Positions 19,341-27,401 of a stretch of DNA of 64,000 nucleotides are shown here, piece after piece. Every line of letters begins with the position of its first letter. The first letter of the stretch is position 1. The stretch covers positions 31,227 to 95,226 of the forward strand of contig JAIXYI010000018.1 of assembly GCA_027490305.1 (NCBI GenBank), given 5' to 3'. This stretch comes from Flavobacteriaceae bacterium (GTDB taxonomy: Bacteria; Bacteroidota; Bacteroidia; Flavobacteriales; Flavobacteriaceae). Position numbers and translations under genes: made by a program. The notes beneath the pieces are model-generated. The model made no database searches. It was given only the letters and a program-made list of their open reading frames with translations, and was not told the DNA's origin.

Positions 19341-20176
19341 AAGCACTTTTTGACACCGTCTCTTTCGATTGTAGCCGAAAGGTAACCAGCGCCTACAGCA
19401 CGTCGTTTTCGGCGGCCGTCAGGATGCTGGCGCCATCGATACGGCAGGACATCCACAACATTTATGGGTTCGTACGCTTCGCGGATGAAATCGTCGATAC
19501 CTTCCACGAATACGACAAACAACGCCTGTTTGATCAGTTTGAAAAAGACCTCGAACATGCACTGGCGGATGGCATCAGCCTGAATCCGATCCTGAATTCG
19601 TTTCAGCATACCGTCCGTAAATACAGCATCGGACGCGACCTTATCGACGCGTTCATGCACAGTATGCGCCTTGACCTCAGCAAATCGGTGTATGAAACAA
19701 AAGAGGAATACGCGCAATATATCTACGGTTCAGCAGACGTGGTGGGCCTTATGTGCCTGACCGTTTTTGTGAAAGGAAATCGGGAGAAATATGAAGCACT
19801 GAAAGGCGCTGCCGTGAAACTCGGGTCGGCGTTCCAGAAAGTAAACTTCCTACGCGACCTGAAGGCGGACTTCGAAGGATTGAACCGTACCTATTTCCCG
19901 GGCACCGACCTCCACCGACTCGACGAGGCTGCGAAAATGGAAATCGTCCGCGAGATCGAAGCCGACTTCGCTGACGCCTATGACGGGATTCGCCTGTTGC
20001 CCATGGAGGCGAAGTTCGGGGTGTATACAGCCTATGTCTACTACCGCCGCCTGCTGACGAAACTGAAGAAAACGCCATCGTCGGAACTTGTGGCCGCGCG
20101 CGTTCGGGTTCCCAACTATGAAAAATTCGGGCTCTTTGCCAAGAGCTATATCGTTTACCGCTTTAACTTTGTCTAA
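19337..20176 (+). CDS. crtB: Phytoene synthase
   Basis: 279 residues of the squalene/phytoene synthase fold. The two Asp-rich Mg-diphosphate motifs are visible: FADEIVD in the first third and NFLRDLKADFEGLNRTYFP in the second half. It condenses two geranylgeranyl diphosphates to phytoene, the first committed carotenoid step. It overlaps crtI upstream by four bases and crtZ downstream by one (TAATG), so all are made from one message behind the CarH-like gene. Confidence 0.94.
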   Translation: MKALFDTVSFDCSRKVTSAYSTSFSAAVRMLAPSIRQDIHNIYGFVRFADEIVDTFHEYDKQRLFDQFEKDLEHALADGISLNPILNSFQHTVRKYSIGRDLIDAFMHSMRLDLSKSVYETKEEYAQYIYGSADVVGLMCLTVFVKGNREKYEALKGAAVKLGSAFQKVNFLRDLKADFEGLNRTYFPGTDLHRLDEAAKMEIVREIEADFADAYDGIRLLPMEAKFGVYTAYVYYRRLLTKLKKTPSSELVAARVRVPNYEKFGLFAKSYIVYRFNFV

Positions 20177-20646
20177 TGTCAATTTTCATACACCTTCTGG
20201 TTTTCGCACTTACCTTCTTCATGATGGAATTCATGGCGTGGTTCACCCATAAATTTGTCATGCACGGATTTTTGTGGTCGCTACACGCCGACCATCACCG
20301 CAAAGACCACGATTCATGGTTCGAGCGCAACGATGCCTTCTTCATTTTCTATGCCGTCGTCAGCATTGGGTTTTTTCTGTTGTGGCAAAACGGTATACTC
20401 GAAATCGGGTTGGCGATTGGTTTGGGTATTTTCGCATATGGACTCACGTATTTCCTCGTACATGATATTTTCATTCACCAACGATTCAAGTGGTTACGAA
20501 ATGCTGATAACGTCTATGCCCGGGCGGTGCGTCGTGCCCACAAGATGCACCACAAACATTTGGGAAAAGAACACGGGGAATGTTTTGGGATGCTGGTTGT
20601 TCCGTTGAAATACTTCCGCGAAGCCAAAAAGAAAAGCGCCCCATGA
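20176..20646 (+). CDS. crtZ: Beta-carotene hydroxylase, fatty-acid-hydroxylase family
   Basis: 156 residues with four membrane spans and the di-iron His clusters of CrtZ: HKFVMHGFLWSLHADHH, HDIFIHQRF and RRAHKMHHKHLGKEHGE. It hydroxylates the beta-ionone rings to give zeaxanthin, the usual flavobacterial pigment. A lycopene cyclase, needed before this step, is not in the window. Last gene of the operon; a terminator overlaps its stop. Confidence 0.93.
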   Translation: MSIFIHLLVFALTFFMMEFMAWFTHKFVMHGFLWSLHADHHRKDHDSWFERNDAFFIFYAVVSIGFFLLWQNGILEIGLAIGLGIFAYGLTYFLVHDIFIHQRFKWLRNADNVYARAVRRAHKMHHKHLGKEHGECFGMLVVPLKYFREAKKKSAP

Positions 20647-20660
20647 GGACGCTTTTTTTT
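20632..20660 (+). terminator. Rho-independent terminator of the crt operon
   Basis: AAAAGCG pairs with CGCTTTT around an 11-base loop that includes the crtZ stop, and a run of eight T follows. The same hairpin would give only a short U tract to the convergent DUF4252 gene. Confidence 0.7.
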
Positions 20661-20679
20661 ATATAAAGAAGTAAGATGC

Positions 20680-21228
20680 TTATTGAGGCTGGCTTTTCAG
20701 CATTTCCTGCAACGGTTTGAGTTCGTCTACATCGAAGTCGGATTGTTTCAGAAGCGACATCACGGCCATGATATCGTTCATCGTCATTTCGTCGCCGAGT
20801 AACCGGATGACGGCAAAACCATTTTCTTCGGAGTAGGCATTGACTACGAATTCATCCGTCTTTTCCTCCTTCCCTTTCATGTAAATCGAAGCACCGTTTT
20901 TACCGGACCCGATTTTCATCAGGGGATCGTATTTCCCCGCTTTCAGGATGGTGCTGACGCTGTCTTTCTCGGCTTTGTAATCCGCCAGATTCTTCGGATT
21001 ACGTTTGAACATCAACACATTGAGTTTTTCGATACGCTCAAGGGCTCCCGCCTGCTCCGCTGTTATGTTTTTAGGATTGGCTTTGATGATCGACGAGGCG
21101 ATGTCGACAGTAAGGAAATCCGGGTTCTCCGACTTCTTGACGTAGTACTTCTCAAGGGAGGGTCCTGATTCGCAGGAAGCGAGGCCAAACGCAAAGGCCA
21201 GTAGGAGGAGGTAGCGGAAGTTTTTCAT
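20680..21228 (-). CDS. DUF4252 lipoprotein
   Basis: 182 residues with a lipoprotein signal (LLLLAFAFGLASC, Cys19). The body has the DUF4252 pattern: a charged helix pair, a central FKRNPKNLADYKAEKDSVSTIL segment and a C-terminal MTMNDIMAVMSLL. It is the second of two adjacent DUF4252 genes, four bases apart, downstream of an ECF sigma/anti-sigma pair. Function unknown; an envelope-stress output of the sigma factor is plausible. Confidence 0.78.
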   Translation of the reverse strand: MKNFRYLLLLAFAFGLASCESGPSLEKYYVKKSENPDFLTVDIASSIIKANPKNITAEQAGALERIEKLNVLMFKRNPKNLADYKAEKDSVSTILKAGKYDPLMKIGSGKNGASIYMKGKEEKTDEFVVNAYSEENGFAVIRLLGDEMTMNDIMAVMSLLKQSDFDVDELKPLQEMLKSQPQ

Positions 21229-21232
21229 GTTG

Positions 21233-21754
21233 TTAACGTGCTTTCGATGCTTTTTTAAGGTTGTCGCCGCCTGGCAGATCCATACGGTCGGTGAGGGCTG
21301 ACAGATCGTCGAGGTCGAAGTTACCGGTCAGGGAGAGCAATACGGTTTCGTTGCCTTTACCTGTTCCCTGGATGAACATCAACAGTTCCTTCACGATGTT
21401 GTCGGTACTTCCGGATTTTACCATAATACGGATGCTTTGTCCTTTATCATTAACGCGCATCAACTCTTCCAGTTTGGCTGTCTTGATATACTTTTCAGCC
21501 GTCGCCTTCATATCCGCAGCGTACTTCGAGTTGGCGGTCGTAAACACCCGAAGGTTATCCAGTTTTTCGACCAGTTTCAGGAATTGCTTCGCGTCTTTGT
21601 CTTTGCTATCGACCTTACCCATCATCGAGAACATCTTTTTGTTTACGATGACCGTGGTGATTTCTTCGGGTCCGTCGAACTTATTGAATACATCCTGTCC
21701 GAAGAAAAGGGTTGGCAGTAAGGCCAGTACTAAAGTTAAGAATACTTTTTTCAT
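21233..21754 (-). CDS. DUF4252 periplasmic protein
   Basis: 173 residues with a cleavable signal peptide (KKVFLTLVLALLPTLFFGQ), without a lipobox Cys. The DUF4252 core is seen in TTVIVNKKMFSMMGKVDSKDKDAKQFLKLVEKLDNLRVFTT (read in pieces) and LSLTGNFDLDDLSALTDRMDLPG. It is a paralogue of the next gene; both lie in one transcript with the anti-sigma-like and sigma genes (gaps of 12 and 4 bases). Confidence 0.8.
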   Translation of the reverse strand: MKKVFLTLVLALLPTLFFGQDVFNKFDGPEEITTVIVNKKMFSMMGKVDSKDKDAKQFLKLVEKLDNLRVFTTANSKYAADMKATAEKYIKTAKLEELMRVNDKGQSIRIMVKSGSTDNIVKELLMFIQGTGKGNETVLLSLTGNFDLDDLSALTDRMDLPGGDNLKKASKAR

Positions 21755-21766
21755 GATTGCTGATTT

Positions 21767-22222
21767 TTACTTTTTAAATATGACGTTTTTTGATTGTTCG
21801 TATGTTTCGATGTAGGCCATTCCTTTCACACCGGAATTCACGTGGTAGGAAAGCATTTTTAGGGCCTTTTGGGTTTCCTGGTAGGCTATTTCAGGATTGT
21901 CGTAGGTACCGAGATCCTGGCCCTGTTTAGCAGGCGCCGTTTCAAAGCGGAGGTAGGCGAAGGTACCGGCACCGAGCAACAGCACGACCGAGGCCGCCGC
22001 CGGAATCCAGCGCATGCGGTTTCTCTTTACAGGAAGCGATACTTCCGTTTGGGGCTCTAACTCCCGTGCTTCGGCGAAAAATCCGAAGAGCGGACGATAG
22101 GGTACTAAATCGGCGGCCACATCGTCAGACGCAAAATAGGTGGCCAGTATGTTTTCTTCTTCAAGCGTCGTTTCTCCTTCAAAATAGCGGTCAAGCAGCA
22201 GCCGGATGTTATCCAATTCCAT
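21767..22222 (-). CDS. Small membrane protein, probable anti-sigma factor
   Basis: 151 residues from the ATG at 22222 (MELDNIRLLLDRYFEGETTLEEENIL), which overlaps the end of the sigma gene by 14 bases. A soluble N-terminal part of about 75 residues with the DRYFxGETTLEEE motif, typical of Bacteroidota anti-sigma-like proteins, is followed by one membrane span (IPAAASVVLLLGAGTFAYL) and a 60-residue periplasmic tail. The position next to an ECF sigma gene supports an anti-sigma role; this is inference from context, as no ZAS zinc motif is present. Confidence 0.65.
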   Translation of the reverse strand: MELDNIRLLLDRYFEGETTLEEENILATYFASDDVAADLVPYRPLFGFFAEARELEPQTEVSLPVKRNRMRWIPAAASVVLLLGAGTFAYLRFETAPAKQGQDLGTYDNPEIAYQETQKALKMLSYHVNSGVKGMAYIETYEQSKNVIFKK

Positions 22223-22718
22223 AGCGATGTAGTTTAATGATCGATTCTCGTAATGTTTTCCGTGCCCTGGATAAGGCGACCCGAACGGCCGTTTCATTCA
22301 TATCCATTATTTGGGCGATCTCATCGTATTCGCACTGCTCGATGTCGCGCAACTGCACGATGAGTTTCTGTTGTTGCGGGAGCTCCTCCATCGCCTTCTC
22401 GACGAGCCGCATCGTATCGCGGTCTTCAATCCGACGTTGCAGGCCCGGGTCGGCGTCCGTATAATTACTGTGGACGATCCGAAGGTTGCCCGCCCTTTTC
22501 GACTTCAACTGATCCAGACAAAAATTCTTCGTCATCGTCATCGCAAGGGCTTCCACACTGTTATACGACGAAAGGGTCTCCCGGCGTGACCAGAGGCGAA
22601 GCATCACCTCCTGAACGGCATCTTCCGCTTCGTCGCTGCTCACGAGGAGCCGGAGGGCTACCCTGTAGAGCTTTGCCCGGAAGGGCGTCACCGTTTTCAT
22701 GAATTCCGTTTGATCCAT
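22209..22718 (-). CDS. ECF-type RNA polymerase sigma factor
   Basis: 169 residues from the ATG at 22718; an in-frame GTG at 22754 would only add a non-conserved extension. Region 2 is seen in LRLLVSSDEAEDAVQEVMLRLW and region 4 in LPQQQKLIVQLRDIEQCEYDEIAQIMDMNETAVRVALSRARKTLRE (read in pieces). It should direct RNA polymerase to a stress regulon and probably its own operon (sigma, anti-sigma-like, two DUF4252 genes). It diverges from the S41 protease gene. Confidence 0.9.
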   Translation of the reverse strand: MDQTEFMKTVTPFRAKLYRVALRLLVSSDEAEDAVQEVMLRLWSRRETLSSYNSVEALAMTMTKNFCLDQLKSKRAGNLRIVHSNYTDADPGLQRRIEDRDTMRLVEKAMEELPQQQKLIVQLRDIEQCEYDEIAQIMDMNETAVRVALSRARKTLRESIIKLHRYGIG

Positions 22719-22828
22719 CTGTTTTATCGTGTGTTCTAAGTCAAGACGAGACACGTTTTTTTTTGTTACAAGAAAAAATCCGGTAACGCGAAAGTTCTTA
22801 AATTTACGTTTTAGACAAAATGCCTGCT

Positions 22829-24268
22829 ATGAAAAAAACGATTGGATTTCTGGGACTTTTCCTGCTTGCCGCAGGCTTCTTCCAGAGTTGCGAAGACCAA
22901 GACGACAAACTGTCGGTAAGCGCCGGACTTGAAGTACAGAACTTTATCTGGAAAGGCCTTAACACCTATTATTTATGGAAGGAAGACGTGCCCGACCTGG
23001 CCGATGACCGTTTCGCCTCACAGAAAGACCTCGAAGCCTTCTTGCGGGGCTATCCCGATCCGTTCGATTTGTTTGACCACCTGCGCGTCAACGAGTCAAT
23101 CGACCGCTTTAGTTTTATGGTAAGCGATTACAGCCAGGTGGAAAACCTCTTTGCGGGGGTTTCGAAAAGCAATGGCGTTGACTTCGGACTGAAATACCGA
23201 CCCGGCAGCACGACCGATGTGTTCGGATGGGTGCGGTATATCCTACCCGGTTCGGATGCCGCTGCAAAAGACATCCGCCGTGGCGACATTTTTTACGCAG
23301 TTGACGGTACGCCTCTCACCGTAAGTAATTACCAGCAATTACTGGCACAGGACACCTATACCCTCAATCTGGCGGATTTTGACGGTGGGAACCTTACCCC
23401 CAATGGAAGAAGTGTCACCCTTACGAAAGCGCAACTGACCGAAAATCCGGTGTATATTAAAAAAGTCATCGAACAGGGTGCCAACAAAATCGGCTACCTC
23501 ATGTACAATGGCTTTACCGCTGATTTCGACGGACAACTGAACGAGGCGTTTGGTGAATTCAAAACTGCGGGTGTGACGCATCTTATACTCGACCTCCGGT
23601 ATAACTCGGGCGGTTCCGTTCGCACGGCCTCGCGACTGGCGAGCATGATTACCGGCCAATTCAACGGCCAACTCTTCTCCAAACAACAATGGAACCCCGA
23701 TTTGCAGGCCTACTTTGAGGAAAACAATCCGTCTGACTTAGCGGTGAACTTCGTCAATTCCATCAGCGGCACCGGCATCAACAGCCTGAATTTAAGCAAG
23801 GTCTATATCCTGACAACCAAAAGTACCGCTTCTGCAAGTGAATTGGTCATCAATGGACTAAAACCCTATATCACCGTTGTGCAGATCGGAGACGTAACCG
23901 TGGGGAAAAACGTCGGTTCGGTTACCCTTTACGATTCGCCCGATTTCGGTCGCGACGGTCGTTCTACCAAGCACAAATATGCCATGCAACCGATCGTCAT
24001 CAAAATGATCAATGCAGACAATTTTGGCGATTACCAGGATGGCATCACGCCAACCGTCTCGCAAGTCGAAGATCTCGAAAGCCTGGGTACACTCGGTGAC
24101 ACCACCGAGCCCTACCTTAACACCGCACTGACGCTAATTGCCGGAGGTGGCCGTCGACCGGTTCCGACACCAGCCGTTGTGACGCGTCCGTTCCGGGATA
24201 CGCGCTCGATGCGGCGCTTTGGTACCGATATGTATATTGAAACACCGCCGTCTCTGGTGCGTCGATAA
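22829..24268 (+). CDS. S41 family peptidase lipoprotein
   Basis: 479 residues from the ATG at 22829 (another ATG lies three codons earlier). Lipobox GFFQSC places Cys21 as the lipid anchor. A tail-specific-protease N-terminal part is followed by a degenerate PDZ domain (GWVRYILPGSDAAAKDIRRGDIFYAVDG) and an S41 core with HLILDLRYNSGGSV and the Ser of KSTASASELVINGL, plus GKNVGSV supplying the likely Lys partner. Probably a periplasmic or outer-membrane processing protease. A terminator follows. TAAATTTA at 22799-22806 may be its -7 element. Confidence 0.87.
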   Translation: MKKTIGFLGLFLLAAGFFQSCEDQDDKLSVSAGLEVQNFIWKGLNTYYLWKEDVPDLADDRFASQKDLEAFLRGYPDPFDLFDHLRVNESIDRFSFMVSDYSQVENLFAGVSKSNGVDFGLKYRPGSTTDVFGWVRYILPGSDAAAKDIRRGDIFYAVDGTPLTVSNYQQLLAQDTYTLNLADFDGGNLTPNGRSVTLTKAQLTENPVYIKKVIEQGANKIGYLMYNGFTADFDGQLNEAFGEFKTAGVTHLILDLRYNSGGSVRTASRLASMITGQFNGQLFSKQQWNPDLQAYFEENNPSDLAVNFVNSISGTGINSLNLSKVYILTTKSTASASELVINGLKPYITVVQIGDVTVGKNVGSVTLYDSPDFGRDGRSTKHKYAMQPIVIKMINADNFGDYQDGITPTVSQVEDLESLGTLGDTTEPYLNTALTLIAGGGRRPVPTPAVVTRPFRDTRSMRRFGTDMYIETPPSLVRR

Positions 24269-24274
24269 AAAAAC

Positions 24275-24302
24275 AAAAGGCTGTCGTGATGACAGCTTTT
24301 TT
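24275..24302 (+). terminator. Bidirectional terminator between S41 peptidase and BtuG-like genes
   Basis: AAAAGGCTGTC pairs with GACAGCTTTTT (11 base pairs including one G-T) around GTGAT, with T-runs on the right side and A-runs on the left, so it can serve both convergent genes. Confidence 0.75.
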
Positions 24303-24304
24303 GT

Positions 24305-25342
24305 TTAGTCGTTGAAGTAGAATCCGTTGGGTGCGATTCCGGCCGGGGCGTTGGCGATAAGCGATCCGTTTCCGATATCGTATATCGAAATGATACCATT
24401 CGAGGCGAAGTCGCGCGCATCGGCCACATACGCTTTCCCGTCATGCACCGTAAACCCGTAGAGTGTCATGGCTTCGGTGGCAAACGATTCTATCTCGGGT
24501 TGCGGTGGTTGCGGTGTGCGTCGCATCCGACAAAACGACGTGCCGGAGCAAAAGTAAACATCCCCTTCATCGACGGCTAGGTATTGCGGGTCGGCATATC
24601 CGGTGAAGGGCTTGCTTTCTGTCACTTCCAATGATCCCGGGTCAATGGTGTGAAGGAGTCCGTCCGTAGCGAAAGCACCGCAAAGCACATACAGTTTGCC
24701 ATCGTCGTAGGCCATTGAATTGGGTGACAGTTCCGTCTCGATCACGCCGAGAGACGCTCCGGTGGTGGCATTGAGCACGGTAACGGAATGCCCGGCACCA
24801 AAACTACCGTTTGCAATAAAGAGCTTTTGTCCCACCTTCTCGATGTGATCGGCCAGATTGCCAATTGGCCAGGTCGTTTCGATGGTTTGGGTGTCTAGGT
24901 TGATGACCGCTACGAAATCGTCGGTCTCATCGGTAAAACTTCCCAGGTTCGTTACATAGGCTTTGCCTCCGTCTGCCACACCATATCGCGGAACTGAAAG
25001 ACCGCCTTCGATCGTACCTATGTAGGTAAAGGTATAGCGGTTCACTACCGTAATTTTATTGGACCCGTTAGAGATGATATACGCCCTGTTGCCGTCAAAA
25101 AACACCGATTGGAGATAGCCTCCGAGGGTTTCCGTCGGGTTGACCGCGGCGAAAATGCCCTGTTCCACGGTCGTGCCATCCTCGCTGAGATAGGTGACCG
25201 AGCCGCTGACAGCATTCCCTTCATTGAGCACGAGTACGCCGTCATCATAGTCGCCACTTGGGTTCGACGACGCGCTGTCATCCGAACAGGAAACACTTAA
25301 AAAGGCCAGGGAGGCCATTACGAACAGGGAAATACGCTTCAT
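24305..25342 (-). CDS. Beta-propeller surface lipoprotein, BtuG-like (DUF5074)
   Basis: 345 residues with lipobox AFLSVSC (Cys19). The rest is a seven-bladed YncE-like beta-propeller with repeats such as AYIISNGSNKITVVNRYTF, AYVTNLGSF, LFIANGSFGAGHSVTVLN and AYVADARDF. DUF5074 propellers include BtuG of Bacteroides, an outer-surface lipoprotein that captures cobalamin with very high affinity and sits on BtuB. Here it directly follows the btuB-like receptor (one-base gap) behind a cobalamin riboswitch, which supports the same role. The exact B12-contact residues were not checked. Confidence 0.82.
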   Translation of the reverse strand: MKRISLFVMASLAFLSVSCSDDSASSNPSGDYDDGVLVLNEGNAVSGSVTYLSEDGTTVEQGIFAAVNPTETLGGYLQSVFFDGNRAYIISNGSNKITVVNRYTFTYIGTIEGGLSVPRYGVADGGKAYVTNLGSFTDETDDFVAVINLDTQTIETTWPIGNLADHIEKVGQKLFIANGSFGAGHSVTVLNATTGASLGVIETELSPNSMAYDDGKLYVLCGAFATDGLLHTIDPGSLEVTESKPFTGYADPQYLAVDEGDVYFCSGTSFCRMRRTPQPPQPEIESFATEAMTLYGFTVHDGKAYVADARDFASNGIISIYDIGNGSLIANAPAGIAPNGFYFND

Positions 25343-25343
25343 A

Positions 25344-27155
25344 TTATAGTATTAGGGTTATGTAAAAGGTATAATGGCGTAAGGGCATATAGCGGCCCTC
25401 CATCGCCTGGTAGGAAACATTTCCAATATTGTCGATCCGGCAACCCGCCGTAATGGCACCGGAGGCATACTCGATGGCGGCATTTGACAACGCATAATCC
25501 GGTAGTTTGCGGGTGGGATCATTATCGGATTGCAGGTAAACGGAGCCCGTATAACGCTGTTCCAGTCGTAGCGTCGCGTGTCGGTAGCGCACACTGACTG
25601 CCGCCATCGCATTGTGGTACGGCACATACATCAATTGATTTCCGGTTTGGACGTTTCGCGATTGGGTGTAGGCATAGGAAGCATCGAGTATCGTCATCCA
25701 GCGGGCCGACTGTTTTTCGAAATGGTACTGCGTTTCGATGCCGCGGAAATGCACCCGATCGACGTTCTCCGGACGAAACACACCGCCGCTTACGGGAACC
25801 CAGCGGATCATATCGCGAATGCGTCCGTCGAAAAGCGTCAGGCCGAAGCGGCCGAAGCGCGTGGTGACCTCCTGGCCGATCTCTCCCTGCACCGCCACCT
25901 CGGGGCGAAGTGATTCGTTTCCGGCGCCCTGCCAATAAAGATCGTTGAAGGTAGGTGCCCTGAAATTACGCGACAGATTGGCCGTCCAGCGGAAGACCTT
26001 GTTGGGTTGGAAGGCGACGCCAGCGGAAAACAGCAACGGACTCGCGTATCCCGAAACAGCGTCTTTTCGGATTCCGGCCTCGTAGGTAAACTGAGGCGTG
26101 AGTTCGTGCCGGAGGGAAATTGCCGCTGTTCCCGTTCGACGATCGGCCCGTCGGATATCGTCGCCGTTGGCCTCGCTTTCCGATACATCGGCAATACCGT
26201 TCAATTTGATACCGTTTCCGAAACTATACGTGCCGTCGTACCGAACAAGCAGCGTCCTCGAACGTCCCTGACGATACGACGGAGCTTCCACATCCTCAAA
26301 ATACCGGTACCGCTCGGTCACATAGGCAACTTTCGCCTTCCCAACGAAACGACCGTGCTCGGACAGCCATTCGAGCATATGGCGCGAATTGAAGTCGAGG
26401 TATTGCGTGGGGGTATCCGACGGATTCAGTAGTGAAAAATGTCGGTGTCCGTCATACACTTGTTGGTACAGCCTGAATTCATTGGCGGCGTTGGGTCGGT
26501 AGCCGATAGCCACATTCGATCCCATATTGTAATAATGTCCGTTTCGGTTACGTCCGCCGGGAATGGCGTAATCGTTCTGCGATTCGTTTCGGCTGAGAGT
26601 TGCATCGACCGACCACCGTTCGGACCCGCCGCGCACGTGGAAGGCAACACCATACGTATCGAAACTCCCATACCGACTGTAGAGCGAATGCCGGAACTCC
26701 TGTCCGTATCGAAAGACATTGTCGAGGTGGACGGTACCGCCGATAGCGCCACTTCCATAGCCGACACCGCCCCCGCCGGGCCTGACGACCACGTGCCCGA
26801 AACCTTCTGTGAGTATCGTATTGAAATCCGTTTGGCCGTTTAGCAGTGAGTTGATGGCAATGCCGTTCCAAACGACAGCGGTTTGGGATGCCGTGGTACC
26901 GCGGAACGAGACCGATGCGACCATCCCGGCGCCATTCTCGCGGAAGTAGAGTGCCGTGGTGCGGCTAAGTAGGGTTTTCAGGGAATTCTGGTGCCACAGT
27001 AGTGAATCGGGCACGACCTTCAACGTACGGGATCGGCTGAACACACGCCATTGCACGTCGGCCACACGCACCTCATCCAACTGACGGATGGTGTCTTGGG
27101 CAAACGACGATAACGTCGCCAGTAGCGCTATAAAAATGAGTTTTCCTGTATTCAT
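25344..27155 (-). CDS. btuB: TonB-dependent outer-membrane corrinoid receptor
   Basis: 603 residues with a signal peptide (GKLIFIALLATLSSFAQ), a short TonB-box region, a plug domain (FRENGAGMVASVSFRGTTASQTAVVWNGI, in pieces) and a 22-strand-type barrel ending in an aromatic residue stretch (HYTFYITLIL). Size matches BtuB. It lies immediately behind a cobalamin riboswitch and before the BtuG-like propeller gene, and divergent btuFCD genes lie beyond the riboswitch. Substrate assignment rests mainly on that context. Confidence 0.88.
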   Translation of the reverse strand: MNTGKLIFIALLATLSSFAQDTIRQLDEVRVADVQWRVFSRSRTLKVVPDSLLWHQNSLKTLLSRTTALYFRENGAGMVASVSFRGTTASQTAVVWNGIAINSLLNGQTDFNTILTEGFGHVVVRPGGGGVGYGSGAIGGTVHLDNVFRYGQEFRHSLYSRYGSFDTYGVAFHVRGGSERWSVDATLSRNESQNDYAIPGGRNRNGHYYNMGSNVAIGYRPNAANEFRLYQQVYDGHRHFSLLNPSDTPTQYLDFNSRHMLEWLSEHGRFVGKAKVAYVTERYRYFEDVEAPSYRQGRSRTLLVRYDGTYSFGNGIKLNGIADVSESEANGDDIRRADRRTGTAAISLRHELTPQFTYEAGIRKDAVSGYASPLLFSAGVAFQPNKVFRWTANLSRNFRAPTFNDLYWQGAGNESLRPEVAVQGEIGQEVTTRFGRFGLTLFDGRIRDMIRWVPVSGGVFRPENVDRVHFRGIETQYHFEKQSARWMTILDASYAYTQSRNVQTGNQLMYVPYHNAMAAVSVRYRHATLRLEQRYTGSVYLQSDNDPTRKLPDYALSNAAIEYASGAITAGCRIDNIGNVSYQAMEGRYMPLRHYTFYITLIL

Positions 27156-27189
27156 ACCACCCGACCTTTCTTCCCGAAGGTCTCTTTGT

Positions 27190-27360
27190 GTTACGGATGG
27201 GGCAGGTCTCCTGGCTTGCGTCCTGTCACATGCCTTCCCGTTTTCACAGTGGCTGCGGATTGTGACAGGCTTTATAGCTTACAGTTGCGGGAACAGCCCG
27301 GGATTCACACCCGGTTCCCTTTTAATGTGGTCGGCGACGAACGCACAACCCTATCCGGCG
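27190..27360 (-). promoter_or_regulatory. Cobalamin riboswitch upstream of btuB
   Basis: Read on the minus strand the region shows the ordered parts of the adenosylcobalamin riboswitch: GGGTGTGAATCCCGG (27313-27299), the B12 box GCAACTGTAAGCT (27288-27276), a central GCCACTG segment and the closing AGCCAGGAGACCTGCC (27216-27201). It ends about 35 bases before the btuB ATG and starts just after a TAnnTTTG promoter. It should turn off btuB and the propeller gene when cobalamin is plentiful. btuF on the other strand is not downstream of it. Confidence 0.95.
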
Positions 27361-27361
27361 G

Positions 27362-27369
27362 CAAAGGTA
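27362..27369 (-). promoter_or_regulatory. -7 element (TACCTTTG) for the riboswitch transcript
   Basis: Minus-strand TACCTTTG matches TAnnTTTG and sits directly 5' of the riboswitch aptamer. Confidence 0.6.
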
Positions 27370-27389
27370 TAATTAAAAACGAACAGGCG

Positions 27390-27397
27390 TATATTTG
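27390..27397 (+). promoter_or_regulatory. -7 element (TATATTTG) for btuF, four bases before the ATG
   Basis: Perfect TAnnTTTG, followed by CCCC and the ATG at 27402; the predicted transcript would start at or next to the start codon. Confidence 0.5.
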
Positions 27398-27401
27398 CCC
27401 C

